Positions 9,276 through 17,930 are shown, counted from the first letter of the stretch. The stretch: DNA of 64,000 nucleotides from Flavobacterium terrae (GCF_900142035.1 NZ_FQZI01000004.1:62001-126000), one strand, 5' to 3'. A program made the numbers and translations. The notes: generated by a model from the sequence alone, not told the origin.

Positions 9276-9303
9276 CAAATATAAATTATTTTTTGATTGC
9301 AAA
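9276..9303 (-). promoter_or_regulatory. candidate flavobacterial promoter
   Basis: The minus strand reads TTTG (9303-9300), a 16-base spacer, then TATATTTG (9283-9276), close to the TTG...TAnnTTTG pattern. It lies 21 bases before the chosen ATG at 9254 and supports that start. Confidence 0.42.
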
Positions 9304-9307
9304 TTTT

Positions 9308-9541
9308 ATGAAAAAAATAAAACTAATTTGGGATTTTAGAGGCCCTGCAGCTCCAAAAACGGCGGAACATCATGAAATTCATTTAAAGGAATATATTACT
9401 ATTGAAAAATTGCCTATAAATATTACTGGATTTGAAGTTATAAGTGACATGCATGCCATCGCTTGGATGGTTGTAAATGATAATTACATGATTCAGGTTA
9501 GAGATGCTTTAAAACCTCATCGGGGCGAAATTTATGAATAA
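9308..9541 (+). CDS. small conserved-looking protein of unknown function
   Basis: I chose the ATG at 9308, giving 77 residues starting MKKIKLIWDFRG; the in-frame ATG at 9293 adds only five residues. The product is soluble, with no signal peptide or membrane segment, and contains two His-rich patches (AEHHEIH and SDMHAIAW). It is divergent from the T9SS cargo gene and ends in a strong terminator shared with recQ. I do not recognise a family. The coherent reading frame and terminator support a real gene. Confidence 0.6.
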   Translation: MKKIKLIWDFRGPAAPKTAEHHEIHLKEYITIEKLPINITGFEVISDMHAIAWMVVNDNYMIQVRDALKPHRGEIYE

Positions 9542-9570
9542 AAAAGAGGAAGTTTTGACTTCCTCTTTTT
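9541..9570. terminator. two-way intrinsic terminator
   Basis: A perfect 13-bp stem (9541-9553 with 9558-9570) and a TTTG loop, with core AGAGGAAGT and an A-tract/T-tract on either side. It separates the small plus-strand gene from the convergent recQ stop codon and can work in both directions. Confidence 0.88.
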
Positions 9571-11766
9571 TTAATTTGCTACTTCGCTTATAAATTTTAT
9601 TCGCATTAAGCGTAATTCCTCAGTATCGTATTCTCCATCAAATTCATCAAGAGCATCTTGAATTTTATCCGACTGTGACTCCATAAAATAATCGTGAATT
9701 TCTTCTTGTTGATCTTCATCTAGAATATCATCTACCCAGTATTTAATATTCAGTTTTGTTCCTGAATATACAATTTGCTCCATTTCTTTAAGCAAAGCAT
9801 CCATATCCAATCCTTTTGCTTTAGCGATGTCTTCTAAAGGCAACTTACGATCAATATTTTGGATTATATAAAGCTTTAATGCTGAATTTGCACCCGTAGA
9901 TTTAACCACTAAATCATCAGGTCTCATAATATCATTATCTTCTACATATCTAGCAATTAAAGCAACAAATTCTTTTCCATATTTCTTCGCTTTTCCTTCA
10001 CCAACGCCTTGTACATTACTCATTTCTTCTATAGAAACAGGATATTTTAAAGCCATGTCTTCAAGTGAAAATTCTTGAAAAACAACATAGGGAGGGACGC
10101 CTTCCTTTTTAGCAACTTTCTTTCTTAAATCAATCAGCATAGACATCAAAGCTTCATCTGCCACTCCAGAAGATTTCGAAGCGGTCACAATAGTTTCGTC
10201 TTCACTCTCACTATACTCATGGTCTTCAGCCATCATGAATGAACTAGGATTTTTGATGAAATCTAAACCTTTATCAGTTACTTTAAGTATACCGTAAGAC
10301 TCAATATCTTTAGAAATTAATCCGTCAACAAGAGCCAAACGTAAAACAGCCATCCAATAACGTTCGTCGTGGTCCTTTCCTATTCCGAAGAATTTTTGTG
10401 CGTCAGTTTTGTGCGCTTTTATAACTGCATTTACTTTACCAATAAGTGTAAATACAATTTCTTTTGATTTGTAAATGCTCTTAGTTTCTTTTATCACTTC
10501 AAGTAGTTTTACTACTTGATCTTTTGCTTCTACTTGTGGTTTAGGGTTACGAACATTATCATCCATATCACCTCCGTCACCTGTTTCATTATCAAACTCT
10601 TCACCAAAATAATGCAATAAAAATTTACGTCTTGACATCGAAGTCTCTGCATAAGCAACAACTTCCTGAAGTAAAGCAAAACCAACTTCCTGCTCTGCCA
10701 CAGGCTTCCCTGCCATAAATTTCTCTAGTTTCTCAACATCTTTATAGGAATAGTAGGCTAAACAATGTCCCTCTCCACCATCACGACCAGCACGACCAGT
10801 TTCTTGATAATAACTTTCTAATGATTTAGGAATATCGTGATGAATTACAAAACGTACATCGGGTTTATCGATACCCATACCAAACGCAATTGTAGCAACA
10901 ACAACATCAACGTCTTCCATTAAAAACATATCTTGGTGTTTGGCTCTTGTTTTTGCATCAAGACCAGCATGATATGGAACTGCCGAAATACCATTTACTT
11001 GTAATACCTGAGCAATTTCTTCAACCTTTTTTCTACTCAAACAATAAATAACTCCTGATTTTCCTTTGTGCTGCTTAATAAACCTAATAATATCACCTTC
11101 AACATTTTTGGTCTTGGTTCGTACTTCATAAAATAAATTAGGTCGATTAAATGATGCTTTAAAAGTATTAGCATCAGGCATATCAAGATTTTTCAAGATA
11201 TCTTCTTGAACCTTTGGAGTAGCAGTAGCGGTTAAACCTATAATAGGAATATCACCTAATGCTTTAATTATATTTCTTAAATTACGGTACTCTGGTCTAA
11301 AATCATGTCCCCATTCTGAAATACAGTGAGCTTCATCAATAGCAACAAAAGAAATTTTTTCTTTCTTTAAGAATTCAACATACTCTTCTTTTGTAAGTGA
11401 CTCAGGAGCTACATAAAGTAATTTTGTAAGACCATTTGATATGTCTTTTTTTACTTGTGCAATTTCTGTTTTGTTCAGTGAAGAATTTAAAACATGCGCT
11501 ATACCAAACTCCGAACCTAAACTTCTTAATCCATCAACCTGATTTTTCATTAAAGCAATCAAAGGAGAAACTACAATCGCTGTTCCTTCCTTAATTAAAG
11601 CGGGTAATTGATAACACAATGACTTGCCTCCACCAGTAGGCATTATTACGAAAGTGTTTTTTCCTGAAACTATGCTTCGAACTACTTGTTCTTGCAATCC
11701 TTTAAATTGGTCGAACCCAAAATATTTTTTTAGCTCCTTATGTAAATCAATTTCGTTAGAACTCAT
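9571..11766 (-). CDS. recQ: ATP-dependent DNA helicase RecQ
   Basis: The 731-residue product carries all superfamily 2 RecQ motifs: Walker A MPTGGGKSLCYQ (K48), the DEAH box in AIDEAHCISEWGHDFRPEY, and the arginine-finger motif TGRAGRDG. These are followed by an RQC winged-helix region and an HRDC-like segment (about 540-620, with MSNVQGVGEGKAKKYG). A C-terminal acidic extension makes it longer than E. coli RecQ (about 610 residues), which I believe is common in Bacteroidota. The classical zinc-binding cysteines of RecQ are not visible after motif VI. It unwinds DNA 3' to 5' in recombination and repair. Confidence 0.93.
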   Translation of the reverse strand: MSSNEIDLHKELKKYFGFDQFKGLQEQVVRSIVSGKNTFVIMPTGGGKSLCYQLPALIKEGTAIVVSPLIALMKNQVDGLRSLGSEFGIAHVLNSSLNKTEIAQVKKDISNGLTKLLYVAPESLTKEEYVEFLKKEKISFVAIDEAHCISEWGHDFRPEYRNLRNIIKALGDIPIIGLTATATPKVQEDILKNLDMPDANTFKASFNRPNLFYEVRTKTKNVEGDIIRFIKQHKGKSGVIYCLSRKKVEEIAQVLQVNGISAVPYHAGLDAKTRAKHQDMFLMEDVDVVVATIAFGMGIDKPDVRFVIHHDIPKSLESYYQETGRAGRDGGEGHCLAYYSYKDVEKLEKFMAGKPVAEQEVGFALLQEVVAYAETSMSRRKFLLHYFGEEFDNETGDGGDMDDNVRNPKPQVEAKDQVVKLLEVIKETKSIYKSKEIVFTLIGKVNAVIKAHKTDAQKFFGIGKDHDERYWMAVLRLALVDGLISKDIESYGILKVTDKGLDFIKNPSSFMMAEDHEYSESEDETIVTASKSSGVADEALMSMLIDLRKKVAKKEGVPPYVVFQEFSLEDMALKYPVSIEEMSNVQGVGEGKAKKYGKEFVALIARYVEDNDIMRPDDLVVKSTGANSALKLYIIQNIDRKLPLEDIAKAKGLDMDALLKEMEQIVYSGTKLNIKYWVDDILDEDQQEEIHDYFMESQSDKIQDALDEFDGEYDTEELRLMRIKFISEVAN

Positions 11767-11787
11767 CCTATAATAACAGTATTTTTA

Positions 11788-11795
11788 TAAATTTG
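11788..11795 (+). promoter_or_regulatory. candidate -7 promoter element for the kdsD-like gene
   Basis: TAAATTTG is an exact TAnnTTTG match, 54 bases before the TTG start at 11850, in the recQ/kdsD divergent spacer. No TTG box is visible upstream, where recQ coding sequence begins. Confidence 0.3.
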
Positions 11796-11849
11796 CACAT
11801 ATAAAGATACAAATTTCTTTTTCACACACAAATTTAAAACTATTCTGTT

Positions 11850-12815
11850 TTGATAACAAAAGAAAATATTCTGGCTAGTGCCAAAAACACCATTTTATCC
11901 CAAAGTGACTCTATAGCAAAGCTAATCAATTACTTATCTGAAGATTTTGCAAAATCTGTAGAAGTAATTTACAAAAGTAAAGGTAGATTAGTCGTAACTG
12001 GGATAGGAAAAAGCGCCATCATTGCTCAAAAAATGGTAGCAACTTTTAACTCAACTGGAACACCAAGTATGTTTTTACATGCTGCAGAAGCCATTCATGG
12101 CGATTTAGGAATGATTCAACCAGATGATGTAGTAATTTGTATTTCTAAAAGTGGAAACAGTCCTGAAATTAAAGTTTTAGTTCCTCTTTTAAAACGATAT
12201 GGCAATCCATTAATTGGAATTACAGCTAATCTTACTTCATTTTTAGGAAAAGAGTCTGATTTAGTTTTAAATGCTTATGTAGAAAAAGAATCTTGTCCAA
12301 ATAATTTAGCCCCTACAAACAGCACAACAGCTCAACTGGTTTTAGGAGATGCATTAGCTATTTGCTTAATGGAAATGAGAGATTTCAAAAGCGAAGATTT
12401 TGCTAAATACCATCCAGGTGGTGCTTTAGGAAAAAAACTTTTACTAAGAGTTACTGACATGCTTGACAGAACTCACAAACCGATGGTAAGTAGCAGTTCG
12501 TCTATTAAAGATGTTATTGTGGAAATATCCGAAAAACGTTTAGGAGTTACCGCTGTAATAGAAGACAAAAAATTAGTTGGAATCATTACTGATGGCGACA
12601 TTAGAAGAATGCTTAATAAAACAGAAACCATTTCTGGATTAATTGCAAAAGACATTATGACTATAAATCCTAAAACTGTCCAGTTAGACAGCATGGTCAT
12701 CGATGCTTTTAATACAATGGAGGATTTTTCTATAACTCAACTTGTAGTTTTTGACAAGGAGGAGTATGTGGGCATTATACACATTCATGATATTTTAAAA
12801 GAAGGGATTATATAA
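11850..12815 (+). CDS. kdsD: arabinose-5-phosphate isomerase, KdsD/KpsF/GutQ type
   Basis: The start is TTG at 11850: an in-frame stop lies just upstream (11835-11837) and no ATG precedes the SIS domain. The 321-residue product has a sugar-isomerase (SIS) fold with GIGKSAIIAQKM, HGDLGMIQPDD and STTAQLVLGDALA, then paired CBS domains in the C-terminal 115 residues. It converts ribulose-5-phosphate to arabinose-5-phosphate, the first step to Kdo, the LPS inner-core sugar. It is followed one base later by tatC, with lptB close by, so LPS precursor and transport genes are neighbours. Confidence 0.9.
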   Translation: MITKENILASAKNTILSQSDSIAKLINYLSEDFAKSVEVIYKSKGRLVVTGIGKSAIIAQKMVATFNSTGTPSMFLHAAEAIHGDLGMIQPDDVVICISKSGNSPEIKVLVPLLKRYGNPLIGITANLTSFLGKESDLVLNAYVEKESCPNNLAPTNSTTAQLVLGDALAICLMEMRDFKSEDFAKYHPGGALGKKLLLRVTDMLDRTHKPMVSSSSSIKDVIVEISEKRLGVTAVIEDKKLVGIITDGDIRRMLNKTETISGLIAKDIMTINPKTVQLDSMVIDAFNTMEDFSITQLVVFDKEEYVGIIHIHDILKEGII

Positions 12816-12816
12816 A

Positions 12817-13647
12817 ATGGCAAAGAAAAGTTTAAGCGAAATGTCCTTTTTAGACCATCTAGAAGAATTAAGATGGTTATTAGTAAGAAGCTCTTTTGTA
12901 ATTGTAGCATTAGCAATTGCAGTATTTTTTATTTCTGATTTTATCTTTGACGATATTATTTTTGGCCCTACAAGAGTTGATTTTATAACTTACAGGTTTT
13001 TTTGCGATGCTTCTCATTATTTAGGCTTCGCTGAAACCATTTGTATTGAAGAACTTCCATTCACCATACAGAATACAAGTATGGAAGGTCAAGTAAATGT
13101 TTTTGTTTGGACTTGTATAACAGCAGGTTTTATATTAGGTTTTCCTTACCTTTTATGGGAAGTTTGGAAGTTTATTAGTCCTGCTTTGTATGAAAGCGAA
13201 AGAAAATATGCCAGGGTATTTGTGATAACCGCTTCATTACTTTTTTTCATAGGAGTCCTTTTTGGATATTATGTAATTGTACCAATGTCTGTAAATTTCG
13301 TTGCTACATTTTCCGTAAGTAGTGTTGTAAAAAACGAATTCAATTTAGAATCGTACATCAGTATGATTAAAACCTCAGTAATTGCAGGTGGTTTATTTTT
13401 CGAATTACCAATTATAATTTATTTATTGACAAAAATTGGAATAGTAACACCTACATTTTTACAAAATACAAGAAAGTATGCTGTTGTTATTGTTTTAATT
13501 ATTGCAGCAATTGTGACTCCTCCTGATGTAGTAAGTCAAATCACTGTAGCAGTACCAATGCTTTTGATATATGAAATAAGTATCCTAATCTCGAAATTAG
13601 TAGTAAAAAAGAAAGAAAAAAATGAGCAACTTAGTACAAGAGTTTAA
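12817..13647 (+). CDS. tatC: twin-arginine translocase subunit TatC
   Basis: The 276-residue product begins with the TatC signature MSFLDHLEELRWLLVRS and has six membrane segments with the conserved FPYLLWEVWKFISPALY loop. An insert between TM1 and TM2, containing three Cys residues, resembles what is seen in other Bacteroidota TatC proteins. TatC recognises twin-arginine signal peptides and moves folded proteins across the inner membrane. No tatA or tatB gene is in the window. The 3' end overlaps the next gene by 26 bases. Confidence 0.93.
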   Translation: MAKKSLSEMSFLDHLEELRWLLVRSSFVIVALAIAVFFISDFIFDDIIFGPTRVDFITYRFFCDASHYLGFAETICIEELPFTIQNTSMEGQVNVFVWTCITAGFILGFPYLLWEVWKFISPALYESERKYARVFVITASLLFFIGVLFGYYVIVPMSVNFVATFSVSSVVKNEFNLESYISMIKTSVIAGGLFFELPIIIYLLTKIGIVTPTFLQNTRKYAVVIVLIIAAIVTPPDVVSQITVAVPMLLIYEISILISKLVVKKKEKNEQLSTRV

Positions 13648-13969
13648 CGATTATCGTTCTAAAATGAACGAAAAATTATTGGCTGATGACAATAAAGTCA
13701 TCAAACGTATTTTTAATTTAGACACTAACACCTACGCTGAAGGAGCTTTAGATGTTAAAACAAAAGAATTATTAGGATTAGTAGCATCGGCAGTATTACG
13801 TTGTGACGATTGTATTAAGTATCATTTAGAAACTTGCTACAAGTTAGGCATCAATAGAAAAGAAATGATGGAAGCAATGAGTGTTGCTACATTAGTAGGT
13901 GGAACAATCGTAATCCCTCATTTAAGAAGGGCTTACGAATTCTGGGAAGCTTTAGAAGAAACTAAATAA
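13622..13969 (+). CDS. carboxymuconolactone decarboxylase / AhpD-like protein
   Basis: The 115-residue product is an all-helical AhpD-like domain with C61-D-D-C64-I-K-Y-H68, the CxxCxxxH arrangement of alkylhydroperoxidase-like members. This suggests a thiol redox role in the cytoplasm rather than true carboxymuconolactone decarboxylation. Its start lies inside the tatC 3' end, so translation is probably coupled to tatC. A promoter-like and inverted-repeat region then separates it from lptB. Substrate unknown. Confidence 0.85.
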   Translation: MSNLVQEFNDYRSKMNEKLLADDNKVIKRIFNLDTNTYAEGALDVKTKELLGLVASAVLRCDDCIKYHLETCYKLGINRKEMMEAMSVATLVGGTIVIPHLRRAYEFWEALEETK

Positions 13970-13984
13970 TTGTTAATGTGTTTA

Positions 13985-14047
13985 TTTGGTTATTTGGTTA
14001 TTTCCTAATTTTGTGAATATCAAATCAACGAATAAACGAATAACCAA
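13985..14047. repeat. imperfect inverted repeat ahead of lptB
   Basis: TTTGGTTATTTGGTTATT (13985-14002) pairs with the region 14030-14047 with only two mismatches over about 18 bp and a loop of about 27 bases. The left arm is itself a tandem TTTGGTTA repeat. It overlaps the putative lptB promoter and ends 10 bases before the lptB ATG, so it could form an mRNA leader hairpin or an operator. Confidence 0.6.
13986..14013 (+). promoter_or_regulatory. candidate lptB promoter
   Basis: TTG (13986-13988), a 17-base spacer, then TAATTTTG (14006-14013) fit the reported flavobacterial TTG-N17-23-TAnnTTTG pattern. It ends 44 bases before the ATG at 14058. Confidence 0.45.
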
Positions 14048-14057
14048 AATCACATAC

Positions 14058-14798
14058 ATGATATTAAGAGCAGATAATTTAATCAAAACCTACAAAAAAA
14101 GAACGGTTGTAAAAGGGATTTCGGTAGAAGTAAACCAAGGAGAAATTGTTGGTTTATTGGGCCCAAATGGAGCAGGAAAAACAACTTCTTTTTATATGAT
14201 TGTGGGATTGGTAAAACCAAATTCAGGTAACATCTATCTTGATGACATGAATATTACGGATTTTCCAATGTACAAACGCGCTCAAAACGGAATTGGTTAT
14301 CTTGCTCAAGAAGCTTCTGTTTTTAGAAAAATGACTATCGAGGAAAACATTTTGAGCGTGCTTCAGTTAACAAACTTGAGTAAGCAAGAACAAGAAGCTA
14401 AAATGGAAGCTTTGATTGATGAGTTTTCATTAGGTCATATTCGTACCAATAGAGGTGATTTACTTTCAGGTGGTGAACGTCGTCGTACTGAAATTGCTCG
14501 CTGTTTGGCAACAGACCCTAAATTCATCTTACTTGACGAACCTTTTGCAGGAGTTGACCCTGTTGCTGTAGAAGATATTCAGCGTATTGTAGCTAAACTT
14601 AAAAACAAGAACATCGGGATTTTAATTACTGACCACAACGTACAAGAAACTCTTGCCATCACTGATAAAACCTACTTAATGTTTGAAGGCGGAATCCTTA
14701 AAGCCGGAGTTCCTGAAGAATTAGTGGAAGATGAAATGGTACGCCGTGTATATCTTGGTCAAAACTTCGAATTAAGAAGAACTAAGATTGAGTTTTAA
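14058..14798 (+). CDS. lptB: LPS export ABC transporter ATPase LptB
   Basis: I chose the ATG at 14058 because the product then starts MILRADNLIKTYKKRT, like other LptB proteins; the in-frame ATG at 13986 reads through the inverted repeat. The 246-residue ATPase has Walker A GPNGAGKT (35-42), the signature LSGGERRR and Walker B ILLDEPFAGVDP, with the LptB-like GIGYLAQEASVFRKMT Q-loop region. With LptFG it powers LPS extraction from the inner membrane. Its stop overlaps the next start (TAATG). Confidence 0.93.
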   Translation: MILRADNLIKTYKKRTVVKGISVEVNQGEIVGLLGPNGAGKTTSFYMIVGLVKPNSGNIYLDDMNITDFPMYKRAQNGIGYLAQEASVFRKMTIEENILSVLQLTNLSKQEQEAKMEALIDEFSLGHIRTNRGDLLSGGERRRTEIARCLATDPKFILLDEPFAGVDPVAVEDIQRIVAKLKNKNIGILITDHNVQETLAITDKTYLMFEGGILKAGVPEELVEDEMVRRVYLGQNFELRRTKIEF

Positions 14799-15058
14799 TG
14801 GATTTTTGCAAAAGACATTTTGAAGAATTAGCAATAATTTCATTTTACACTTTTATGTATTTGCTCTATTGTTGCTTTTTACCATCCGATAATGAACAAG
14901 GTGGATGCAATTTTGCATTACCTATGTTCTTTTTATTTTACTGGTTTAGCAGAATTCTTTTAACTCTTTTTTTTATTGTTAAAGCCCATCGAACAAATTT
15001 CAAATATGAATATTATTTTTTAGCAATTCTAACAAACATAATACCCTATCTATTTTAA
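14798..15058 (+). CDS. small membrane protein of unknown function
   Basis: The 86-residue product has two or three hydrophobic segments (about 11-29, 40-60 and 70-86) and a Cys-containing stretch near LLYCCFLPS. Its ATG overlaps the lptB stop (TAATG) and its own stop overlaps the next start in the same way, so the three genes are translationally coupled. I do not recognise the family. The position suggests an envelope role, but nothing in the sequence shows it. Confidence 0.55.
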   Translation: MDFCKRHFEELAIISFYTFMYLLYCCFLPSDNEQGGCNFALPMFFLFYWFSRILLTLFFIVKAHRTNFKYEYYFLAILTNIIPYLF

Positions 15059-15282
15059 TGCAACCTACGAAAGAACAAATCGAAAAATGGCACAACGACC
15101 CTAAAAATTGGAAATGGGGAGGAATTTATTACAATCCTGAAGACCCAAGAGGATGGGTTAATAAAAGAATTGAATGGATGGGTTGGACCGTAAATTTTGC
15201 TAATAAAAAAGGCATTGGAATTTTTGCTGGCCTAACAATTATTATCATTCTAATGATGGTATTTTTACCAAAAGAACACTAA
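15058..15282 (+). CDS. DUF5808-like small membrane protein
   Basis: The 74-residue product has a Trp-rich N-terminal half (WHNDPKNWKWGGIYYNPEDP, then RGWVNKR and GWTVNFANKKG) followed by one C-terminal membrane segment. The YNPEDPR...GWTVNFA pattern is what I recall of DUF5808 proteins, which occur in Bacteroidota and Firmicutes and lack a defined function. It ends the lptB run, just ahead of a strong hairpin. Confidence 0.7.
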   Translation: MQPTKEQIEKWHNDPKNWKWGGIYYNPEDPRGWVNKRIEWMGWTVNFANKKGIGIFAGLTIIIILMMVFLPKEH

Positions 15283-15285
15283 AAC

Positions 15286-15325
15286 AATAAAAAAGAGGGC
15301 ACACAATAGCGCCCTCTTTTTTATT
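15286..15325. terminator. two-way intrinsic terminator
   Basis: A perfect 15-bp stem (15286-15300 with 15311-15325) with core AGAGGGC/GCCCTCT and a 10-base loop. It closes the lptB run and overlaps the stop codon of the convergent XRE gene (15324-15326). Confidence 0.88.
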
Positions 15326-16184
15326 ATTCTTCAAAATCAATGTTTGCGGGTTTTTCCAACATTTTCTTTTCTGTAGTATCTTCAGAGATATCTCCTAATA
15401 TTTCAAAAGAAACTCTATCAAAATAAACTTCCCCTGTCCCATTTAACAATACACCATAGTTTAATGTTTTACTATCTTTTGGAACATTTAAGATAATTTC
15501 GCATTTTACCCAATCATTATCACCTTTCAGACTTCGATTAAACATGTTATCAAAACTTAACGTTTTACGTTTACCTTGATCAGTAACTCCATCAACTCTC
15601 AGCCACATTCCAGACCAATTTTTAACATTTTCAGTCTTTACGTAACCTGTCATTTTAATTCTTTTACCCAAATAAAATCTAGATTCACAAGTTTGCATCA
15701 ATGTGCCAAAACCCTCAATATTATCCTCAATAGACATTATGTATGCACATTTTTTTCCTGTTTTACTTTTAGAGCTATTAAGTACTGTTTCATAACTCTT
15801 CGGCTTACTACCTGTTTTAAACCATCCATTAACATTTTGCGCTTGACTTTCACTTCTTGTCAAAAAAACTGTAGCAACAATTAAGACAATAGACAATACT
15901 GATAATTTTTTCATTGTGTTTTTCTTTAAATTAAATAAATCTTTTACCCAATTTGTATTTGACGACATCTTTTCATTTACAATTGGAAAATTTGAATTAT
16001 AAAAATCATATTCTAAAACAGAGAAAATAGATTTTACAGTAAAACTACGAGGAGTCACTTCAGCCAATTCAATTCGCTGAATAGTACGTAAACTTACATT
16101 ACATTTATCTGCAAGTTCATTTTGTGTTAATCCTTTTGAAAGTCTTAACTCTAAAATTTTTTTCCCTAATTCTGGTTGATTCAT
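15324..16184 (-). CDS. XRE-type HTH protein fused to a secreted carbohydrate-binding-like module
   Basis: The 286-residue product has an N-terminal XRE helix-turn-helix (about 5-60; LTQNELADKCNVSLRTIQRIE), a linker, and then M91, which begins MKKLSVLSIVLIVATVFLTR...SQAQ. That segment looks like a complete signal peptide, or a membrane anchor in the fused protein. The C-terminal 165 residues, rich in Trp and Gly, resemble a beta-sandwich ligand-binding domain (ITGYVKTEN-like strand, MWLRVDG, GEVYFDRVSFE). As one protein it would be a membrane-tethered regulator with a periplasmic sensor. An internal start at 15914 could also yield the secreted domain alone. No operator is identified. Confidence 0.7.
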   Translation of the reverse strand: MNQPELGKKILELRLSKGLTQNELADKCNVSLRTIQRIELAEVTPRSFTVKSIFSVLEYDFYNSNFPIVNEKMSSNTNWVKDLFNLKKNTMKKLSVLSIVLIVATVFLTRSESQAQNVNGWFKTGSKPKSYETVLNSSKSKTGKKCAYIMSIEDNIEGFGTLMQTCESRFYLGKRIKMTGYVKTENVKNWSGMWLRVDGVTDQGKRKTLSFDNMFNRSLKGDNDWVKCEIILNVPKDSKTLNYGVLLNGTGEVYFDRVSFEILGDISEDTTEKKMLEKPANIDFEE

Positions 16185-16305
16185 AATTCAAATTTGTACT
16201 GCAAGAATAATAACTTCTAAAAAACACCCCAAAACTTTACCATTAATTAGCTATGACATTCTTACGCCATTTAAAAAATAAATTGATTTACAGATGATTA
16301 AAAAA

Positions 16306-17154
16306 CTATTTCAGTAACAATTCTTTCATTTCGACAGAAGTTCCATTGTAGATATTTACATCTACTGGACCTTTTATTCCAGGTACACAACCGTTTTCTG
16401 TAAGTTGCCAGATAGACCATTCGTCATCTATATCTTTATAAAAAGCGGTGTAGTTTGCAATCCAAAAAGGATATTCCTCAAAATCATCCTTTAAAAAATC
16501 CTCGTAATAACTTTCGCTACTATAAATAATAGGCTTAACACCATAATGTGCTTCAACTTTCTCAAGCCATCTCTTCAACCCTATTTTTAAACGTTCAATT
16601 GATTGTGTTTTAGGTAACTTTTCAATATCAAGGACTGGCGGAAAATCTCCTTCAACTAGAGTAACCTGTTTAATAAAATTATCTGCTTGTTCAATAGAAT
16701 TTTCATTGGGACGATAATAATGATAGGCTCCACAAACAAATCCTTTTTCTTTGGCTTTCTTCCAATATTTTTTGAACTTTTTATCGGCTCTTTCATTTCC
16801 TATAGAAGCACGAACAAACACATACTCTATTGGATAACCGCCATCTATTTCTTTAACCTTATCCCAATTAATTTTATCCTGATATTCAGATATGTCTATT
16901 CCAAATGATTTCTCAATATGAGCATCAAGTACTTTATTTACAGTTACTTCTCGTGGTTCAAAGAAGATTTTATCTGTTTTAAAACCTAAATAATATGCTA
17001 AAACATCACGCTGACTGTAAATCACGACAATTAAACTGAATACCAAAATCAGTTTAAAAAAAGTAGAACTAGAAAAAAAAGAGGGTTTCTTAGCTGTAGT
17101 CTTACCACCTTTTTTAGCTGGTGGTCTTTTAACAGCAACTTTTTTTACAGGCAT
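16306..17154 (-). CDS. GH25 family muramidase, membrane anchored
   Basis: The 282-residue product has a Lys/Pro/Ala-rich cytoplasmic tail (1-27), one membrane segment (about 31-46), then a GH25 lysozyme domain. The catalytic-type acids are visible: D87 in GIDISEYQ and D176/E178 in PVLDIE, with YHYYRP and IWQLTENG typical of the family. It should cleave N-acetylmuramoyl linkages in peptidoglycan from the periplasmic side, held at the inner membrane. It starts three bases after the pssA stop, so the two are probably co-transcribed. Confidence 0.88.
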   Translation of the reverse strand: MPVKKVAVKRPPAKKGGKTTAKKPSFFSSSTFFKLILVFSLIVVIYSQRDVLAYYLGFKTDKIFFEPREVTVNKVLDAHIEKSFGIDISEYQDKINWDKVKEIDGGYPIEYVFVRASIGNERADKKFKKYWKKAKEKGFVCGAYHYYRPNENSIEQADNFIKQVTLVEGDFPPVLDIEKLPKTQSIERLKIGLKRWLEKVEAHYGVKPIIYSSESYYEDFLKDDFEEYPFWIANYTAFYKDIDDEWSIWQLTENGCVPGIKGPVDVNIYNGTSVEMKELLLK

Positions 17155-17157
17155 AGA

Positions 17158-17901
17158 TTACTTTTCCTTTTTAACAAATACATTATTGATTACCGATAAT
17201 AAAACATAAAAGAGAATAATCAACGGAACGCCTAAATATTTAAAAACTAAAAGAAATACAATCGAAACAGCTAAAAAGAAAATTTGTAAAGCATTTTTCT
17301 GAAATGAAAAGTTTTTGATTTTAAGCGAAAACAAAGGGATTTCTGCATTCATTACATATGCACTTAAAATTGTAATTACCAAAAGAACCTTAATAGATTG
17401 TAATGACTCCGATACAAAATCAATTCCTGAGTACTCAATCACAAGAGGTAAGCTCAAAATAAACAAAGCATTTGCTGGAGTTGGCAATCCTATAAAAGAA
17501 TCTGTTTGACGAGTATCTATGTTGAAATTAGCCAATCTAAAACAAGCACCAAGTGTAATTATAAATCCTAAAAAAGGAATTATCATCACAGAATTATCCC
17601 AAGAATTTACATCTATAACTTTATCAGCTCCAAAAGAATTTAACATAAGTTGAAACATCACAAAGCCTGGCACTACTCCGCTCGTTACCATATCAGCTAA
17701 TGAATCTAATTGTAACCCTAATTCACTCTGCACCTTAAACATTCTAGCAAAAAAACCATCAAAAAAATCAAAAAATATCCCCAAACTCACGAATAAGAAT
17801 GTTAATTCAAACTGTTTTTGAAACGCAAAAACTAATGCAATACAACCACAAAAAAGATTAAGTAATGTTATAATGTTGGGAATGTGCTTTTTAATATCCA
17901 T
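17158..17901 (-). CDS. pssA: CDP-diacylglycerol--serine O-phosphatidyltransferase
   Basis: The 247-residue integral membrane enzyme carries a perfect CDP-alcohol phosphotransferase motif: D45, D48-G49-x2-A52-R53-x8-G62-x3-D66-x3-D70. About seven to eight membrane segments follow the usual pattern. It transfers phosphatidate from CDP-diacylglycerol to serine, giving phosphatidylserine, the precursor of phosphatidylethanolamine. The length and the absence of a second domain fit the small membrane-type PssA. It leads a two-gene unit with the muramidase. Confidence 0.9.
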   Translation of the reverse strand: MDIKKHIPNIITLLNLFCGCIALVFAFQKQFELTFLFVSLGIFFDFFDGFFARMFKVQSELGLQLDSLADMVTSGVVPGFVMFQLMLNSFGADKVIDVNSWDNSVMIIPFLGFIITLGACFRLANFNIDTRQTDSFIGLPTPANALFILSLPLVIEYSGIDFVSESLQSIKVLLVITILSAYVMNAEIPLFSLKIKNFSFQKNALQIFFLAVSIVFLLVFKYLGVPLIILFYVLLSVINNVFVKKEK

Positions 17902-17930
17902 TAGTACTATTAAGTTTATATGTAAGAAAG

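Noticed and set aside
9255..9302. Possible longer start for the T9SS cargo protein.
   Set aside because: The extra 16 residues destroy a normal signal-peptide start, cover the promoter-like TATATTTG and lie partly under the opposite small gene; the ATG at 9254 is better.
11767..11849. Possible ATG start for the kdsD-like gene.
   Set aside because: An in-frame stop lies at 11835-11837 and no ATG follows before TTG at 11850.
13986..14057. Possible N-terminal extension of LptB from an ATG at 13986.
   Set aside because: It reads through the inverted repeat and the promoter-like sequence and adds 24 residues not expected in LptB.
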